From Tribonema minus (Eukaryota; Sar; Xanthophyceae; Tribonematales; Tribonemataceae): a stretch of DNA of 64,000 nt. Positions 43,583-54,608 of the stretch are shown in pieces. The notes beneath the pieces were generated by a model that saw only the letters and a list, made by a program, of their open reading frames with translations, searched no databases and had not been told where the DNA came from. The position numbers and the translations under genes are program-made. The DNA lies in the NCBI GenBank assembly GCA_017506865.1, contig JAFCMP010000115.1:124001-188000 (forward strand), read 5' to 3'. How positions within the stretch are numbered: the stretch's first letter is position 1; each line of letters begins with the position of its first letter.

Positions 43583-46500
43583 ATGTCCGCCATCCCGAAG
43601 ACGCTGCCCGGCAACATGAGCTTGGAGGAGCACGATCCAGTCATGGCAGACCTCATCGAGAAGGAGAAGACGCGGCAATGGTCCTGCCTCGAGCTGATCG
43701 CGTCAGAGAACTTCACGAGCAGAGCAGTCATGGAGTGCCTGGGCAGCGCGCTCACGAACAAGGTGTGTATTGAGTGCGTGGTGCCTAAGTAGGCGGTGCC
43801 TTTGAGCTTCAACTGTGGTCATCTCAACCATCTCGCAGGCTGTGCATAGCGACGCAGCGGTGTCGGAGGGTCGCGCAATCATCAGTATTAGTGCTGCTGT
43901 CTTCCACCAACTGCCCACGTGGTGTCGTGCATGCTGCGCGACGGCAGCGGCCAATGTGACTCAGATTCGTGCCGACTGAAGTTGGTATTTTTTAACTCAT
44001 ATGCGGGATGATGGCAGTATCACTCTGTGCCAACGAGCAATCGCAGCAATGCGCGAAGACGTCTTGCTTCATTAGATTTTACAGCTTTGATTTGTTCTCA
44101 TCAGCATGGTCTCAAATTTACTCTTTGGTGCGGGACAGAGTGAACATGGACTTCCTGATTGCTTGTGTTGCACAATTGTCAATGATCCTAGTTTGTACTA
44201 TGGCATAGCTATGTGAAATACGTCAAGGTACAATCACAGAGCTGGCAGGTGCGCGAGATCAGTCGTTAAATGCCGACATGACGCCCCAAGCACGTTGCTA
44301 TCCCATGCGCAAAGCTGTTGTTGCAGTCAGAAATGCACAATTAGTGTGCAAGTCATTTGGGTGGTTGTATTCTGGTACACCAGCAGCCTTTCACCGCAAG
44401 CATCTGTACCTGCGCGTTTTCTCCAATGTATTTGGCAGTGTTGATGCAAATTGGAAAGCACCCGGGGCAAGGTAAATCAAGCACTCGCATTTAAGGTGCT
44501 GGAAATACAGGCAATGAATTGCGACCGGCTTCTGTGTGAAGGTGTTGATTCGTCGGCAGTGGCATTTGCAGCTTAAGAGCCAAAAGCGCAGCTGCAAAGC
44601 TCAATTGCATGCACGGCCTTCGAAGTGCCCTCATGTAGGGTTTGATTTGAGTGGGGGGCAGCTGCGAAGTGCCTTCATCTAGGGTTTGATCAGAGTGCGC
44701 ACCTCTCATGACTACCGTGTCGTAATGCGCAAATGTTTACGTTGCAACTGAACAATAATGATTCTGCCCGGCTTAATGGGGTGCTGAAGGGTTGCGCTCG
44801 TTGTTGTACAGTTCAGGCTTTGGATGCAACCAAGTGGTTCAATACTCTCCGCTGCTGACCAATTGAATTGGCGCAATAATCTATGCGCAACCATGCGCAG
44901 CCGTCAAATAAGCAGATGCTCGTGTGCACCTGCTCCGCTGCTTGTCCCCTGCCCCCAAAGCAGCGTGCAAAACACGCGTGCTTGAGGCCAGGAGCCTGAA
45001 GCCAGAGGCGCAGAACATTGATTGCGCACTCTTCATTCTCAAGGCTCTATATCAATCGGGTGTTGAAGAAAGCATTGGAGGCCATGAACCTAAAGTTGAA
45101 GTCACAGAACGTAAATGTTTTTCACCTGGCTTTGGGTGTGACGAGCAATGCCCCCCCCCCCCCCCCCCTCCTCCCTTGCAGTATGCGGAGGGCCTGCCGC
45201 ACGCGCGCTACTACGGCGGCAATGAGATTGTGGACCAGATTGAGGACCTGTGCCGCAACCGCGCGCTGGAGGCGTACAGGCTGGACCCCAAGGAGTGGGG
45301 CGTCAATGTGCAGGTATGCATGTATGCATTGTTTAGTTGGGGTATGTATTGTGCCTCGTTACGCTAGGTACATGCGCTGGAGGCGTACAGGCTGGACCTA
45401 AGGAGTGGGGCGTCAATGTGCAGGTATGCATGTAATTCGTACTTTTGAAAAACAGAAGTAAACCTGCAAGTACAGCATACGCTACATTTGTGCTGGGGGC
45501 GCAGAGGCTGGGTTCCAATAAATGCTGCATCAACAGTGCAGGTGTCGTGTCAGCTCCGTCTACCTGGCAGAGCGGCGCACTGCTTCACAGTGCAACATGT
45601 TGTCACCAGCGCGATATTAGGAGTGGTGTTTGTGCTTGAGGGCCGGACCTGCGAATGCGCGCAGAAGCCCTTTTTACTCCTCAAAGAAGGCCTCGGGGAA
45701 GGGGCGTCAACTGCAAGCATGGAGGGTTGCGCTTTGCAAAGTACGCCATCGAAGTACTCACATGTCATTCTTCGTGGTCATCTGAGATGGCCTTCGATAA
45801 TCCAGGCTAGGAAACTGTGCCGCGATCGCATGTCAGCAGGCATGCAGAGATTCTGCCACCTGAGTAGCGATGCAGTCCGTGGGAGTTGAAGTTGAAGAGT
45901 AAACTGTTTCGTTTTTTCTTACAGTTGACCTGATTGGGGCAAAGGCGCCGCAAATGGTATGATCATCACACCATTTCACACCAACAACAGAGTGCTCTGC
46001 TCTCGCAGGTCTGAGAAATTGCAGTGCAGACAATGTGTGCTTACTGCTTTGAGCACAAGTTTGGTGAGCACGAAACGTATGGGCACAGCCACAGTCCCAA
46101 TCGCGGCCTGCTGTGATGTCCTGAGAGGATGGCAGGCATACACTCTAGTGTGACCAAGGAAGCATGCCGTCAGACAATACTTATGCACGGGGGGTTTGGG
46201 GGGAAACTGCGTTCATCCAGCTTGCATTTGCGGCATGGCTCAAGTGGTCAGTACCGGGCTCTCAAGGCATGGCACGGAATTTGCACAGCGTCGTCCCCCT
46301 GGTGGCAGCCTCGTGCAGCAGTGCGAGGTTGTGAATCAGCTGAGGAGCGATGCGATGCATTTGTCTGCATGCTGCGACGGCGCAGACCGATGCGCTGCGT
46401 GGCAAGTCCAGCAGTGGGACTCGGTATCCCGTTGGGCATATAATGCGGCTCTCCACTGCCCTCTGACGCCGCCGTTGGCGCTGCTGCAGCTGCACGCGCT

Positions 46501-49500
46501 CACTCACCGAGCGCTGCAATGTTACATGAGAACAAATCAAAAGACCGTAGAGCTCTAGGTGATGAAGAGTGGTTAACCGCGAGCGCCTTCCACCAGTCGC
46601 CGCTGCTGCAGTCATCCGCCATGAGTCAAACAGTTACATGCTGTCCCATGGTGCTGAGCGCTGCTGCTCTGACTGCGCTCGCACCGCGCATGCAGCCCTT
46701 CTCGCCGGGTCCCCTGCCACCTTGTCGTGCTCATTTCCTGAGCGTTGAGATGTTGCTGTGTAGCGTTGAGCATTTATTTGCTGCCCGCGCTCGCGTCCAT
46801 GTTGCAGCCCTACTTTGTGGCCAACTTCGCTCGCTGTGCTCATCTGTTGAAGGGCTGCCACAATACCACACAGCACTGAGCCCTGCTTCTCTGTGCACGC
46901 TTTCACTGTGTCTGCAGCCCCATTCCGGGCCCTCCGCCAACTGCGTTCATTTGCTGAGCGTTGAGATGCTGCCGCGCAGCGCTCAGCCCCTCTTTCTTTG
47001 CCCGCGCTTGCACCCGTGTTTGCAGCCCTACTCGGGGTCCCCCGCCAACTTTGCGGTGTACACGGGTCTGCTGCGCCCCCACGACCGCATCATGGGACTC
47101 GACCTGCCCTCCGGCGGCCACTTGACGCACGGGTGAGTCACTGCGCCTGTTGAAGTTGTTGTGTGCTTGAAAGTTTGATACACCTGAAGTTGTGATGCAC
47201 TTGAAGTTGGGATGCACGTGATGGAGAGTGAGGGCTGGACCTGCCCTCCGTTTGACACATGGGTGAGTCGCAGCCCGTTGAAGTTGTGGTGCACTTGAAG
47301 AAGAACGGTCTCCGGGGGCGGGGGTGGGGTCAACTGGCTGGCGCCCGTTGCGCGTCAGCTCATGGCGGACCTGCATCGCGCTACATACATACATGCAATG
47401 AAGGGGTGAGGTGTGTGTTGTCGTTCAGTCGACAAAGGGTACCATGTCACAGTTGACGCACGAGCGTGCTTCTCATTACCTACAAGCGTGGAATGATATC
47501 TACAGTAGCTATATAAATAAATAGAATGAGTCCACAACGACAGTGTTCTCTACAGCCATGGTCACCGTCAGGCAGCCCTGCGTCATCTACATTCTCACGT
47601 TGCTTGCCTTCTGGTGAGGATTAGGTTCTGATGTTCTGATTTCTGGTGTTATTTGCCTTCTCTGCATTTCTGATCTCTCAACTGATTGCTCCCACTGCCG
47701 CTGTGTGATGTTTCTGCCAACAGGTTCTACACATACTCCAAGGCGGAGAACACGCGCAAGGCCGTCTCCGCCACCTCCGTCTACTTTGAGTCCCTCCCGT
47801 ACCGGTAAGGCAATGATCACCCGTCTCGCCTTGTTGTGACATCATCTTCTGCAAGCCTGCTTTGCCAGTTTCTTGAAGCATGATACTGAGCAAAACAACA
47901 CAATATATATAGCTTTGACAGCTGAGACCTGGCGGCGCGTGCAAGCACCCCCATCATCTTGCAATGGTGCGGTCATCCTCGGTCAATGTCTCAGTGCTCT
48001 GCGACTGCGCAACTGCTGCTGCGTGGCGCCATCCTGCGCCACTCTAGATCGGGAAGAAATGACTTTGGAGACCTTGGACGCGGCCCTACCAACAACAGCC
48101 TTTTTTCATGCACAGCACACTGCAACAGTTCACTCCAACCACTCGCACCTGACCCCTGTCCCTCCCCCACATTTTTAACGCACATGCTCTTTTGCCGCTG
48201 CAGCGTCAACCCGGAGACGGGCCTGATTGACTTTGACGAGCTCATACATTCCGTGTCTGTCACAGGTCTCTACTGCAAGTGCAGTGAGTGCACCATGCTG
48301 CTGCACCCATAATCGCATACAGCCAACCGCATCTGACCCCCGCCCCCCCCCTCCCGATTCGTACGTACACTCTGCGCTGCCGCCGCAGCGTCAACCCCGA
48401 GACGGGCCTGATTGACTTTGACGAGCTGCGCAAGCTGGCTGCGCTCTTCAAGCCCGCCATGATTGTGTGCGGCGGATCCGCGTACCCCCGTGACTGGTGA
48501 GTTGAAGCGTGACTGTACAGTGTAACTGTAGAGTGTAATTGTAGCACGAAGGCAGACTCTTGCACAGCATCGCCCCGTTATGTGCGGCGGCTCTCAGCAT
48601 ACCCCCGCAACTGGTGAGTTGAAGTAGTAACTGTACAGTGTAACTGATGCACGAGGGCAGACCCTTGCTCATCATCGCCCCACCTTCGATTTGCCTTTCG
48701 GATGCTGCGAAGGGTGCCTCCAGATGCAGCTCAGTTCGCGAAACAATGCGGTCTTCGTGCGAGTCGTCAAGCACTGCGCCCTCGTTTCATTGAGCCCACC
48801 ACTTTGCACTGTTGATATGCACGACATTGCATGCACGCTGCAACATGCTTTCACAGGTGCCGCGCCATCGTCGACAAGAACGGCGCGCTGCTGCTGTGCG
48901 ACTGCTTCAAGTTCACATCTTCGAGTAAACTCAGCAGCTTTTCTGCCGCATGGCCCAGCATTCCGCAGCGCGCTGCACATCGAAGCTTGCAGAAACGCGC
49001 ATTCCCCCTCAAATCGCATGTCTGTTGGCATCTTGTGCGCAGGGACTACACGCAGTTCCGCGCCATTGTGGACGAGAATGGCGCGCTGCTGCTGTGCGAC
49101 TACTTCAAGTTGACATACTTGACTAACCTCAGCAGCAATTGTGCGGCATCACCCAGCGCTCTGCAGCGCGCTGCCCATCGAAGCGCCCGTGGCTGAAGCG
49201 CATGTTTCACACCACTTTTGTGCAGGGACTACACGCAGTTCCGTGTCATCGCGGAAAGGAACGGCGCGCTGCTGCTGTGCATGTTTGCTTTACCACGCTT
49301 ACCAGCATCATCGAGCAATCAGCATTACTTTGCTACCGAAGCATGTGTGCGTGACTGAGTCGTTATCTCTCGTGTCGTGCCCCGCGGCGGCGCAGGGACT
49401 ACACGCAGTTCCGGGCGATTGCGGACGAGAACGGCGCACTGCTGCTGTGCGACATGGCGCACATCAGCGGCCTCGTGCTCACGCAGGAGGCCAACAACCC

Positions 49501-52500
49501 ATTTGACTACTGCGACGTCGTCACCACCACGTGCCACAAGTCCATGAGGGGGCCGCGCGCGGGCATGATCTTCTTCAAGAAGGTGAGCGTCGTTGTTGCA
49601 GTTGTTGAAGTTGAACACAGTTTGAGGTGTTGTTGGAGCGTCATCACCACGTGCCACAAGTCCATGAGGGGGCCGCGCGCGGGCATGATCTTCTTCAAGA
49701 AGGTGAGCGTTGTTGTTGCAGTTGCAGTGTTTGTTGAAGTTGAAGTTGGTGTAGTTGTTGTTGATGTTGAGCGTGTCGTCACCCACGTGCCACAAGTCCA
49801 TGAGGGGGCCTTGCGCGGGCATGATCTTCGTAAAGATGGTGAGTGTCGCTGTTGCAGTTGCAGTGTTGTTGCAGTTGAACTTGAAGTTGGTGTCGTTGCA
49901 GCGTCGTCACCTGAAGTTCGTGCGCAGCGCACTTGCGAGGAGCGGAGCGGCGCGTTTGTCACCTCTTTGAGAAGGTGAATGTGCGCGAGTGTGCGCTCGC
50001 ATTTGATGAGGACTGCCGCAGGCTGCTCACGCCTTTTGATGGTGAATGTATTCGCGGCTGCTGTGCACATGACGCAGCTACTTGGACGCCTTTGTTGTGG
50101 TCATGGGTTGGGAGCTGCTGATGTTGCTTCTTCAAAGCTTCAACATATTGTTGCGCCTGATGCCGCCCTCTACTGCACGACTCGTGCAGCTTTGAGCCGC
50201 GCATCAACAGCGCCTCCTTGTGAACCAGTCACAGCACTCTCTGCCCACCGTACCTTTGCGAAGTCTCAATCCCGTTGCTGCACTTTTTCTCACAACGCAG
50301 GACTCGCGCAACTATGAGCCGCGCATCAACAGCGCCGTCTCTTGACATGATGCAACACCTGCCTGATGTTGTTGTACCGAAGCTTTCAATCCTTTTGCTG
50401 CGCCTTCTCTTGATTTACGCCGCAGGACTCGCGCAACTTTGAGCCGCGCATCAACAACGCCGTCTTCCCGGCCCTCCAGGGCGGCCCCCACGAGCACCAG
50501 ATTGCGGGCATCGCCACGCAGCTCAAGGAGTGCATGTCGCCCGTCTTCAAGACCTACATCCAGCAGGTACAGCAGAAGCTCTCATTTCTGCTAGAGGCTG
50601 CGCTGTTGGCACTGCTTGAAATTGCAGTCCGCGCCGGATCTTCATCAACGTGCGCTCTCTCTGCTGGCACCCAGGCTGTTGTCGTCTGCCCCCCGCCAGA
50701 GCGTTGAGCGGACCTGTGCATACGTAGGGTTAGGGTTAGGGTTACGGTTAGCCCTGTTGCTGCCCTAACACACAGACACACAAGATGCGCATCACACACA
50801 CAGACACACACACACATGCTGCTGCAGCCGGAACGCTGAAACAGCACGGCATTCACCCACATCTCGCCCGTGCGCGCTCGCCTGCAGTGCTGTCCACTGA
50901 GCACTGCCGGTGAGCACACTCCCGTCGCTGAGCGGCCCTTCTCCCATTGCTGCGCTCTCACGCCGAATCCGCAACTGAGACACGTGCCTGCTGCTCAGTG
51001 CTGTGGAGCGCTGCTGCCAAGAAGCTGTGCTGTTTTCCCACACCGCCGCACGACGCCTGTGCCTGCTGCACACTGCCGTGGAGCGCCGGTGTCAAGAAGC
51101 TGTGCCGCGCTCCCGTGCCGCTGCGCGCCTCCCCCTTGTATGAGTGCCGGTGCGCTCTCACATTCCGTCCGTGACTGCGCGCCCGCGCTCCGCAGGTGAA
51201 GACCAACGCCGCCGCCTGCGCGGCGCGCCTGGTGGAGCACGGCTACACGCTGTGCACCGGCGGCACGGAGAACCACCTGCTGCTGTGGGACCTGCGGCCC
51301 CAGGTGAGGAGCGCTGCTGCAGATCACGACTCATTTACCTGTTATTCATGACTCTCTGCACAGACGCACACACGCACAGTTGACGCGCTTGGGCGCATAC
51401 GTTGCACGTGGGCTCCGCACGTTAGGTATCTGTTGCAGTACGGTAGTTGCTTGAAGTACCCTGGAGTGGCGCGCGCCAGCTTTGTCAGGTCCTCTGTGCA
51501 TTGTGCACTGCAGAGGAGCGCTGCTGCAGAGCACGCGTTCAAGCCACACTTACTTGTTTCACCACCCAACCACCCTCTGCGAACTTCAAGTACAGTACAT
51601 TGTTGTTGTGGAGTCAGCTGCCAAGCGCTGTTGCAGAGAGGTGCTGTCGGGCGCACCGCATCCGCCAGGCTCGTGCGTGCGCCCCCACCCTGCCAGCTCG
51701 CAGACGCAGCAGTGCTCAGCGGCCGCACTCTGCAGCAGTGCTCTGCAGCTGTGCTGTGCCCCGCGTTGCGCATGTGCAGTCTATGCTGGTCTACCGCAAT
51801 GACCAAATTGTCAATCGACGGCCTGTGCTTCATGCTCCGTGTCACGGCGCCGCTGTGCCGGTCGCGTCATGCACGCTCACTCACGTTGCCGTCGCTGCTG
51901 TGCACCCCCATGTCGCTCTTCCCCCTCTCGCAGGGCCTCACCGGCAGCAAGATGGAGAAGATCTGCGACGCGGTGCACATCACGCTCAACAAGAACGCCG
52001 TGCAGGGCGACCGCAGCGCCGTCTCTCCGGGTATGTATGGGCATGTAGCCGTGCTATGATGGCATGTACAGGAGATGCTGTAATTGGGATTGCGTAGGTC
52101 TTTGTTGCTGATAACCGTGCCACTACGCGTGAAGGCCAAAGTGGCAGCCCGGAACACATTGGGGAAAGTGCAGCGGCCAGCCTGCAGTGCGGTTTGATAA
52201 GCACGCAAGCTGAGACTGCACTGGTGCACTCAGCCACGCCTTCGCTGTCGGACTTCGCTTTCAGTGCGGGCAGCATCCTCACGCGAACAACCGCTGCATT
52301 GCTCATTGGTCAGCATGACAGCTCTGCGCCCGACGCTGCATGCGGCTTGTCACAAGCGTTGGCGATGAGTGCTGCTGCCCTGCGTTTTGTTCAGGCGGCG
52401 GTGGTCTGCTGCTTCGATGCATGCAGCATGCTCGCCAAGAGCTGCCGCGCGCCAGGCTTACGCACACGTTACTTGCGCTTCGCTACAATCACTGATGAGC

Positions 52501-54608
52501 GCTGCTGCTCTCTGTGTCGTCAGGCGGCGTCAGTCTGCCGCTTCAATGCACGCAGCACGCTTACCAAAAGCAGCTGCGCAATAGGCTTGGCTGAGCACGG
52601 CGGCCCCGCGCACACACACGTTACCCGCCTGCAATACAAATTCTGATGAGCGTTGCTGCCTTGTGTGTTGTCAGGCGGCGTGCGCATCGGCGCCCCCGCG
52701 CTCACCACGCGCGGCATGGGCGCGGCCGACTTCCAGGCGATTGCCGACTTCCTGCACCGCGCCGCGCAGATTGCGCTCAAGATACAGGTGCGCGGAACAG
52801 TCCGCAAGTTCTTGTCACCCACGTATGCGCAACGTGCCACATACTGTCACCCAAGTGTGCGCTACCTGCGTGCAGATACAGGTGCGCGGCACAGCCACGT
52901 GAGTTGTTGTCCCAGAAGCATGCGCAGAGTGCAAACTTACGCCATCGTACGGCTGTAGCAGCTAGCAAATGCGCGTGCGCCTGAAGGCTGTCCCTCTTGC
53001 GGCGCTTCCCCGCGCTGTGGGCCGTCTGAGCGTACTGGCTGTGTGTGAGCTCGGCAGCAGCTCCAGCGTGTTTGATGCCTCAAAGGAAAGTCGGCCATTC
53101 ATTAACAGGTGCCGCGTGCGCTGCGCAGCCCGAACTTCAACCGCAAAGACGCGAGGATCATCGCACGCGGCGGCGACGCTGTGCGCGCGCTGTTTTGAAA
53201 AGTTCATTTTCGTTCGCTGAGCACGAGGGCGCGCATCCGAGCGGCGGACCCTCTCGCGCTTCTGTTGCGTGCACGCGGATGTGCATGGCGCCATGGTGTA
53301 CGCGTGGCTAACCCTAACCCTAACCTAACTGAACCCTAACCCTAAATCTAGCTCTGCAGAAGCATCTAGGAAGAGGGATTCGGGTCAGCGCGCGCAAGGA
53401 GCTTCACCTGCCGCACTAGCTGCGCCCCGCTGTGTTAGAGCGGCGATGACGTGGGTTAACGTTAGTGTTCTGAGCCGATGCCATCGGCCGGCTTTTCGGC
53501 TTTCCGGACATGGATCAGCCGGCTTTTTCGGCCTAATCGGCTGTCATAGGCTTTTCGGCTATTTGGCCGGCTTTCGCCACAACCGGCTTCTGTCAGGGTC
53601 TCTTTTTTTGCTGATGTGATTGATGACACGTCGTCGGCGAGCACTCTTGTCTCAATACTGTTGGAACAGTACTGTAACCGGCAAACCAAGCAGACTGCTC
53701 AGCATCCTCAAGCACATTCCGGTGTTTGGCGAAAGTTGTTTTAAAAAAATTGTTGATGCCTAACCGTGCTGCTCAACCACGCACCAACAACAACAGATCG
53801 ACTGCCCACCACCGCAGAGAAGAGAATGTATACTCTCTGCTGCGCCATATCCGAAACCATTCCACTCGTCATGCTTTGCTTCTCAAGCTCAAGCGTGCTG
53901 GCACGACAACCCAACGTCAAGTCAAGCTATGGATCCGTTGGTGCCGCAACAGCTAGCTTCGAAGTAGCTACCATCTGGCATTGCTTGCAGGCACACTGAG
54001 GCGTGGTAAGGCTGAGAAAGGCCTCACAACTACTTGATTAGGCCTAATAGGCACATTTAAGAAAAAGCAGAAAGCCGACGTGAGCGATCGGCCGGCTTTC
54101 TGTTCTCGCCGAAGCCGATCGGCTTAGCCGACTTCGGCTCAGAAAACTAGTCGACGCCTGTCGTGTGCTGTGCCCGTGCCTCGTCGTGTTTTCTGAACCT
54201 TAAGTTGATAATTCTCCACACTACATGGCCCCCCTGCGGCGGCTTCTCAATCACGGTTCCATGCGTCGCACGTCGGCTCATGCAGGAGACCAGCGGTAAG
54301 CAGCTCAAGCAGTTCGTGGAGGCACTCGCCAACAACGCCGACATCAAGGCGCTCGGCGACGAAGTGACGGCGTTCGCACAGCGCTTCCCCATGCCGGTGA
54401 GCGTCCTCTTGAACGCGAGCGCCTGTGCCTTGGTGAATTATGCAGGGCTTGAGCTTGTGAGCACTTGTGAGGAAACGCTGTACACGCATGAGCCTTGCGT
54501 CTGACTTGTTTCGCTGTTCTCAGCAAACTCGGTGCGCTGTTATCATTGCATCTCGCGCCGCAGGGATTCAACGTGTCGGAGCTCAAGTATAAGACCCTGC
54601 AGGCATAG
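43583..54608 (+). CDS. SHMT: Serine hydroxymethyltransferase, complete 12-exon gene
   Basis: PLP enzyme converting serine and tetrahydrofolate to glycine and 5,10-methylene-THF; 469 aa, a normal length for the cytosolic-type enzyme, with no targeting extension. Exons: 43583-43762, 45182-45313, 47026-47132, 47724-47804, 48389-48496, 49396-49582, 50426-50566, 51196-51303, 51934-52030, 52675-52787, 54286-54396, 54564-54608. All joins keep phase and all use GT-AG. Landmarks: [11 protein letters not shown] near the N-terminus, HARYYGGNE (67-75), HLTHG (about 136-140), [11 protein letters not shown] with Asp222 and His225, [19 protein letters not shown] with the Schiff-base Lys251 (TTTCHK instead of the usual TTTTHK), [12 protein letters not shown], and [11 protein letters not shown] with Arg393 for the substrate carboxylate. 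The ORF ends [10 protein letters not shown]. Introns make up 87% of the locus and are filled with junction copies, telomere-type arrays and a TIR element. Confidence 0.95.
44590..44700. repeat. Tandem duplication of about 45 bp in SHMT intron 1
   Basis: CGAAGTGCCCTCATGTAGGG then TTTGAT (about 44618), repeated as CGAAGTGCCTTCATCTAGGG then TTTGAT (about 44666). Confidence 0.8.
45374..45432 (+). repeat. Echo of SHMT exon 2 end and donor
   Basis: Copies 45263-45325 (GCGCTGGAGGCGTACAGGCT ... GTCAATGTGCAGGTATGCAT) 110 bp downstream. The copy lost two C residues (GACCTAAG for GACCCCAAG), so it would shift the frame. The donor is intact. Confidence 0.9.
46737..47025 (+). repeat. Echoes of the SHMT exon 3 acceptor
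   Basis: The block CTGAGCGTTGAGATG ... TTGCAGCCCTAC occurs from 46737 (acceptor copy at 46801-46830, CCCTACTTTGTGGCCAACTT) and from 46954 (leading to the real acceptor at 47025). Another acceptor copy is at 46911-46945 (CTGCAGCCCCATTCCGGGCC). The copies are not open in the SHMT frame beyond about ten codons. Confidence 0.85.
47226..47290 (+). repeat. Echo of SHMT exon 3 end and donor
   Basis: GGACCTGCCCTCCGTTTGAC then ACATGGGTGAGTC, then a CGTTGAAGTTGTGGTGCACTT-type intron start, matching the real junction at 47100-47170. Nine bases of the exon end are missing. Confidence 0.85.
48135..48388 (+). repeat. Echo of SHMT exon 5 acceptor
   Basis: CTGCAGCGTCAACCCGGAGA then CGGGCCTGATTGACTTTGAC (48200-48239) repeats, 186 bp upstream, the start of the real exon 5 (48389). 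The preceding intron (CRCMTCTGACCCC, C-rich tract) is also shared. After GACGAGCTC the copy diverges. Confidence 0.9.
48579..48690 (+). repeat. Echo of SHMT exon 5 end and donor
   Basis: About 112 bp matching 48465-48578: TGTGCGGCGG, TACCCCCGYRACTGGTGAGT, TGAAG, ACTGTACAGTGTAACTG, GCAGACYCTTGC and CATCGCCCC. Tandem, unit 114 bp. Confidence 0.9.
48854..49393 (+). repeat. Three echoes of the SHMT exon 6 acceptor
   Basis: Copies with acceptor near 48855, 49042 and 49227 precede the real acceptor at 49395 (spacing about 187, 185 and 168 bp). Each carries CGCGYCATYG..., then AACGGCGCGCTGCTGCTGTG. Copies 2 and 3 also carry GGACTACACGCAGTTCCG. After about 70 bp each copy leaves the SHMT reading; between copies the CAGCGCGCTGC-CATCGAAGC intron segments are repeated as well. 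Confidence 0.92.
49636..49845 (+). repeat. Two echoes of SHMT exon 6 end and donor
   Basis: The end of exon 6 with the PLP-lysine block (ACGTGCCACAAGTCCATGAG, GGCATGATCTTC) and donor recur at 49640-49707 and 49776-49842. Copy 1 is nearly identical to the real one (49524-49590). Copy 2 has CCTTGCGCGGGC and an altered end. Intron starts (GTTGTTGCAGTTG, TTGAAGTTG) are part of the unit. Confidence 0.92.
50186..50425 (+). repeat. Two echoes of the SHMT exon 7 acceptor
   Basis: ACTCGTGCAGCTTTGAGCCG then CGCATCAACAGCGCC (about 50180) and GCAGGACTCGCGCAACTATG then AGCCGCGCATCAACAGCGCC (about 50298) precede the real exon start (50426) at about 120-bp steps. Confidence 0.9.
50724..50751 (+). repeat. 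Interstitial telomere-type array in SHMT intron 7
   Basis: TAGGGTTAGGGTTAGGGTTA then CGGTTAG; followed by a CACACAGACACACA-rich stretch to 50817. Confidence 0.9.
50993..51120. repeat. Tandem repeat in SHMT intron 7
   Basis: Two units of about 74 bp with TGTGGAGCGCTGCTGCCAAG / CGTGGAGCGCCGGTGTCAAG then AAGCTGTGC, directly upstream of exon 8. Confidence 0.75.
52366..52674 (+). repeat. Two echoes of the SHMT exon 10 acceptor
   Basis: GATGAGYGCTGCTGC followed by a TCAGGCGGCG acceptor junction occurs at about 52366 and 52494, and again as the real junction (52645-52680). In the copies the exon part is replaced after GGCGGCG by TGGTCTGCTGCTTCGATGCA / TCAGTCTGCCGCTTCAATGC. Confidence 0.88.
52869..52925 (+). 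repeat. Echo of SHMT exon 10 end and donor
   Basis: CAGATACAGGTGCGCGGCAC repeats AAGATACAGGTGCGCGGAAC of the real exon 10 end (52781-52800); the GTCACCCAMGTRTGCGC intron block is duplicated between them. Confidence 0.85.
53308..53346 (-). repeat. Interstitial telomere-type array in SHMT intron 10
   Basis: CTAACCCTAACCCTAACC, then TAACTGAACCCTAACCCTAA, the C-rich sense on the plus strand, opposite to the other arrays in this window. Confidence 0.9.
53468..54144. mobile_element. Non-autonomous TIR element in SHMT intron 10
   Basis: Inverted ends TTCTGAGCCGA (53468-53478) and TCGGCTCAGAA (54134-54144) bound about 677 bp. Subterminal regions on both sides are packed with GCCGGCTTTTCGGCT / AGCCGATCGGC-type palindromic words. 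The interior (53740-54060) is non-coding by eye. No convincing target duplication is found (flanks TTAGTG and CTAGTC are only similar). It is probably a MITE or fold-back-like DNA transposon derivative; SHMT exons on both sides stay intact. Confidence 0.7.

Noticed and set aside
45374..45432. Alternative SHMT exon 2b
   Set aside because: The copy lost two bases inside the coding part and has no acceptor of its own, so it cannot replace exon 2 in frame.
53308..53346. Chromosome end marked by CCCTAA repeats
   Set aside because: SHMT exons continue on both sides, so this is an interstitial array and not a telomere.
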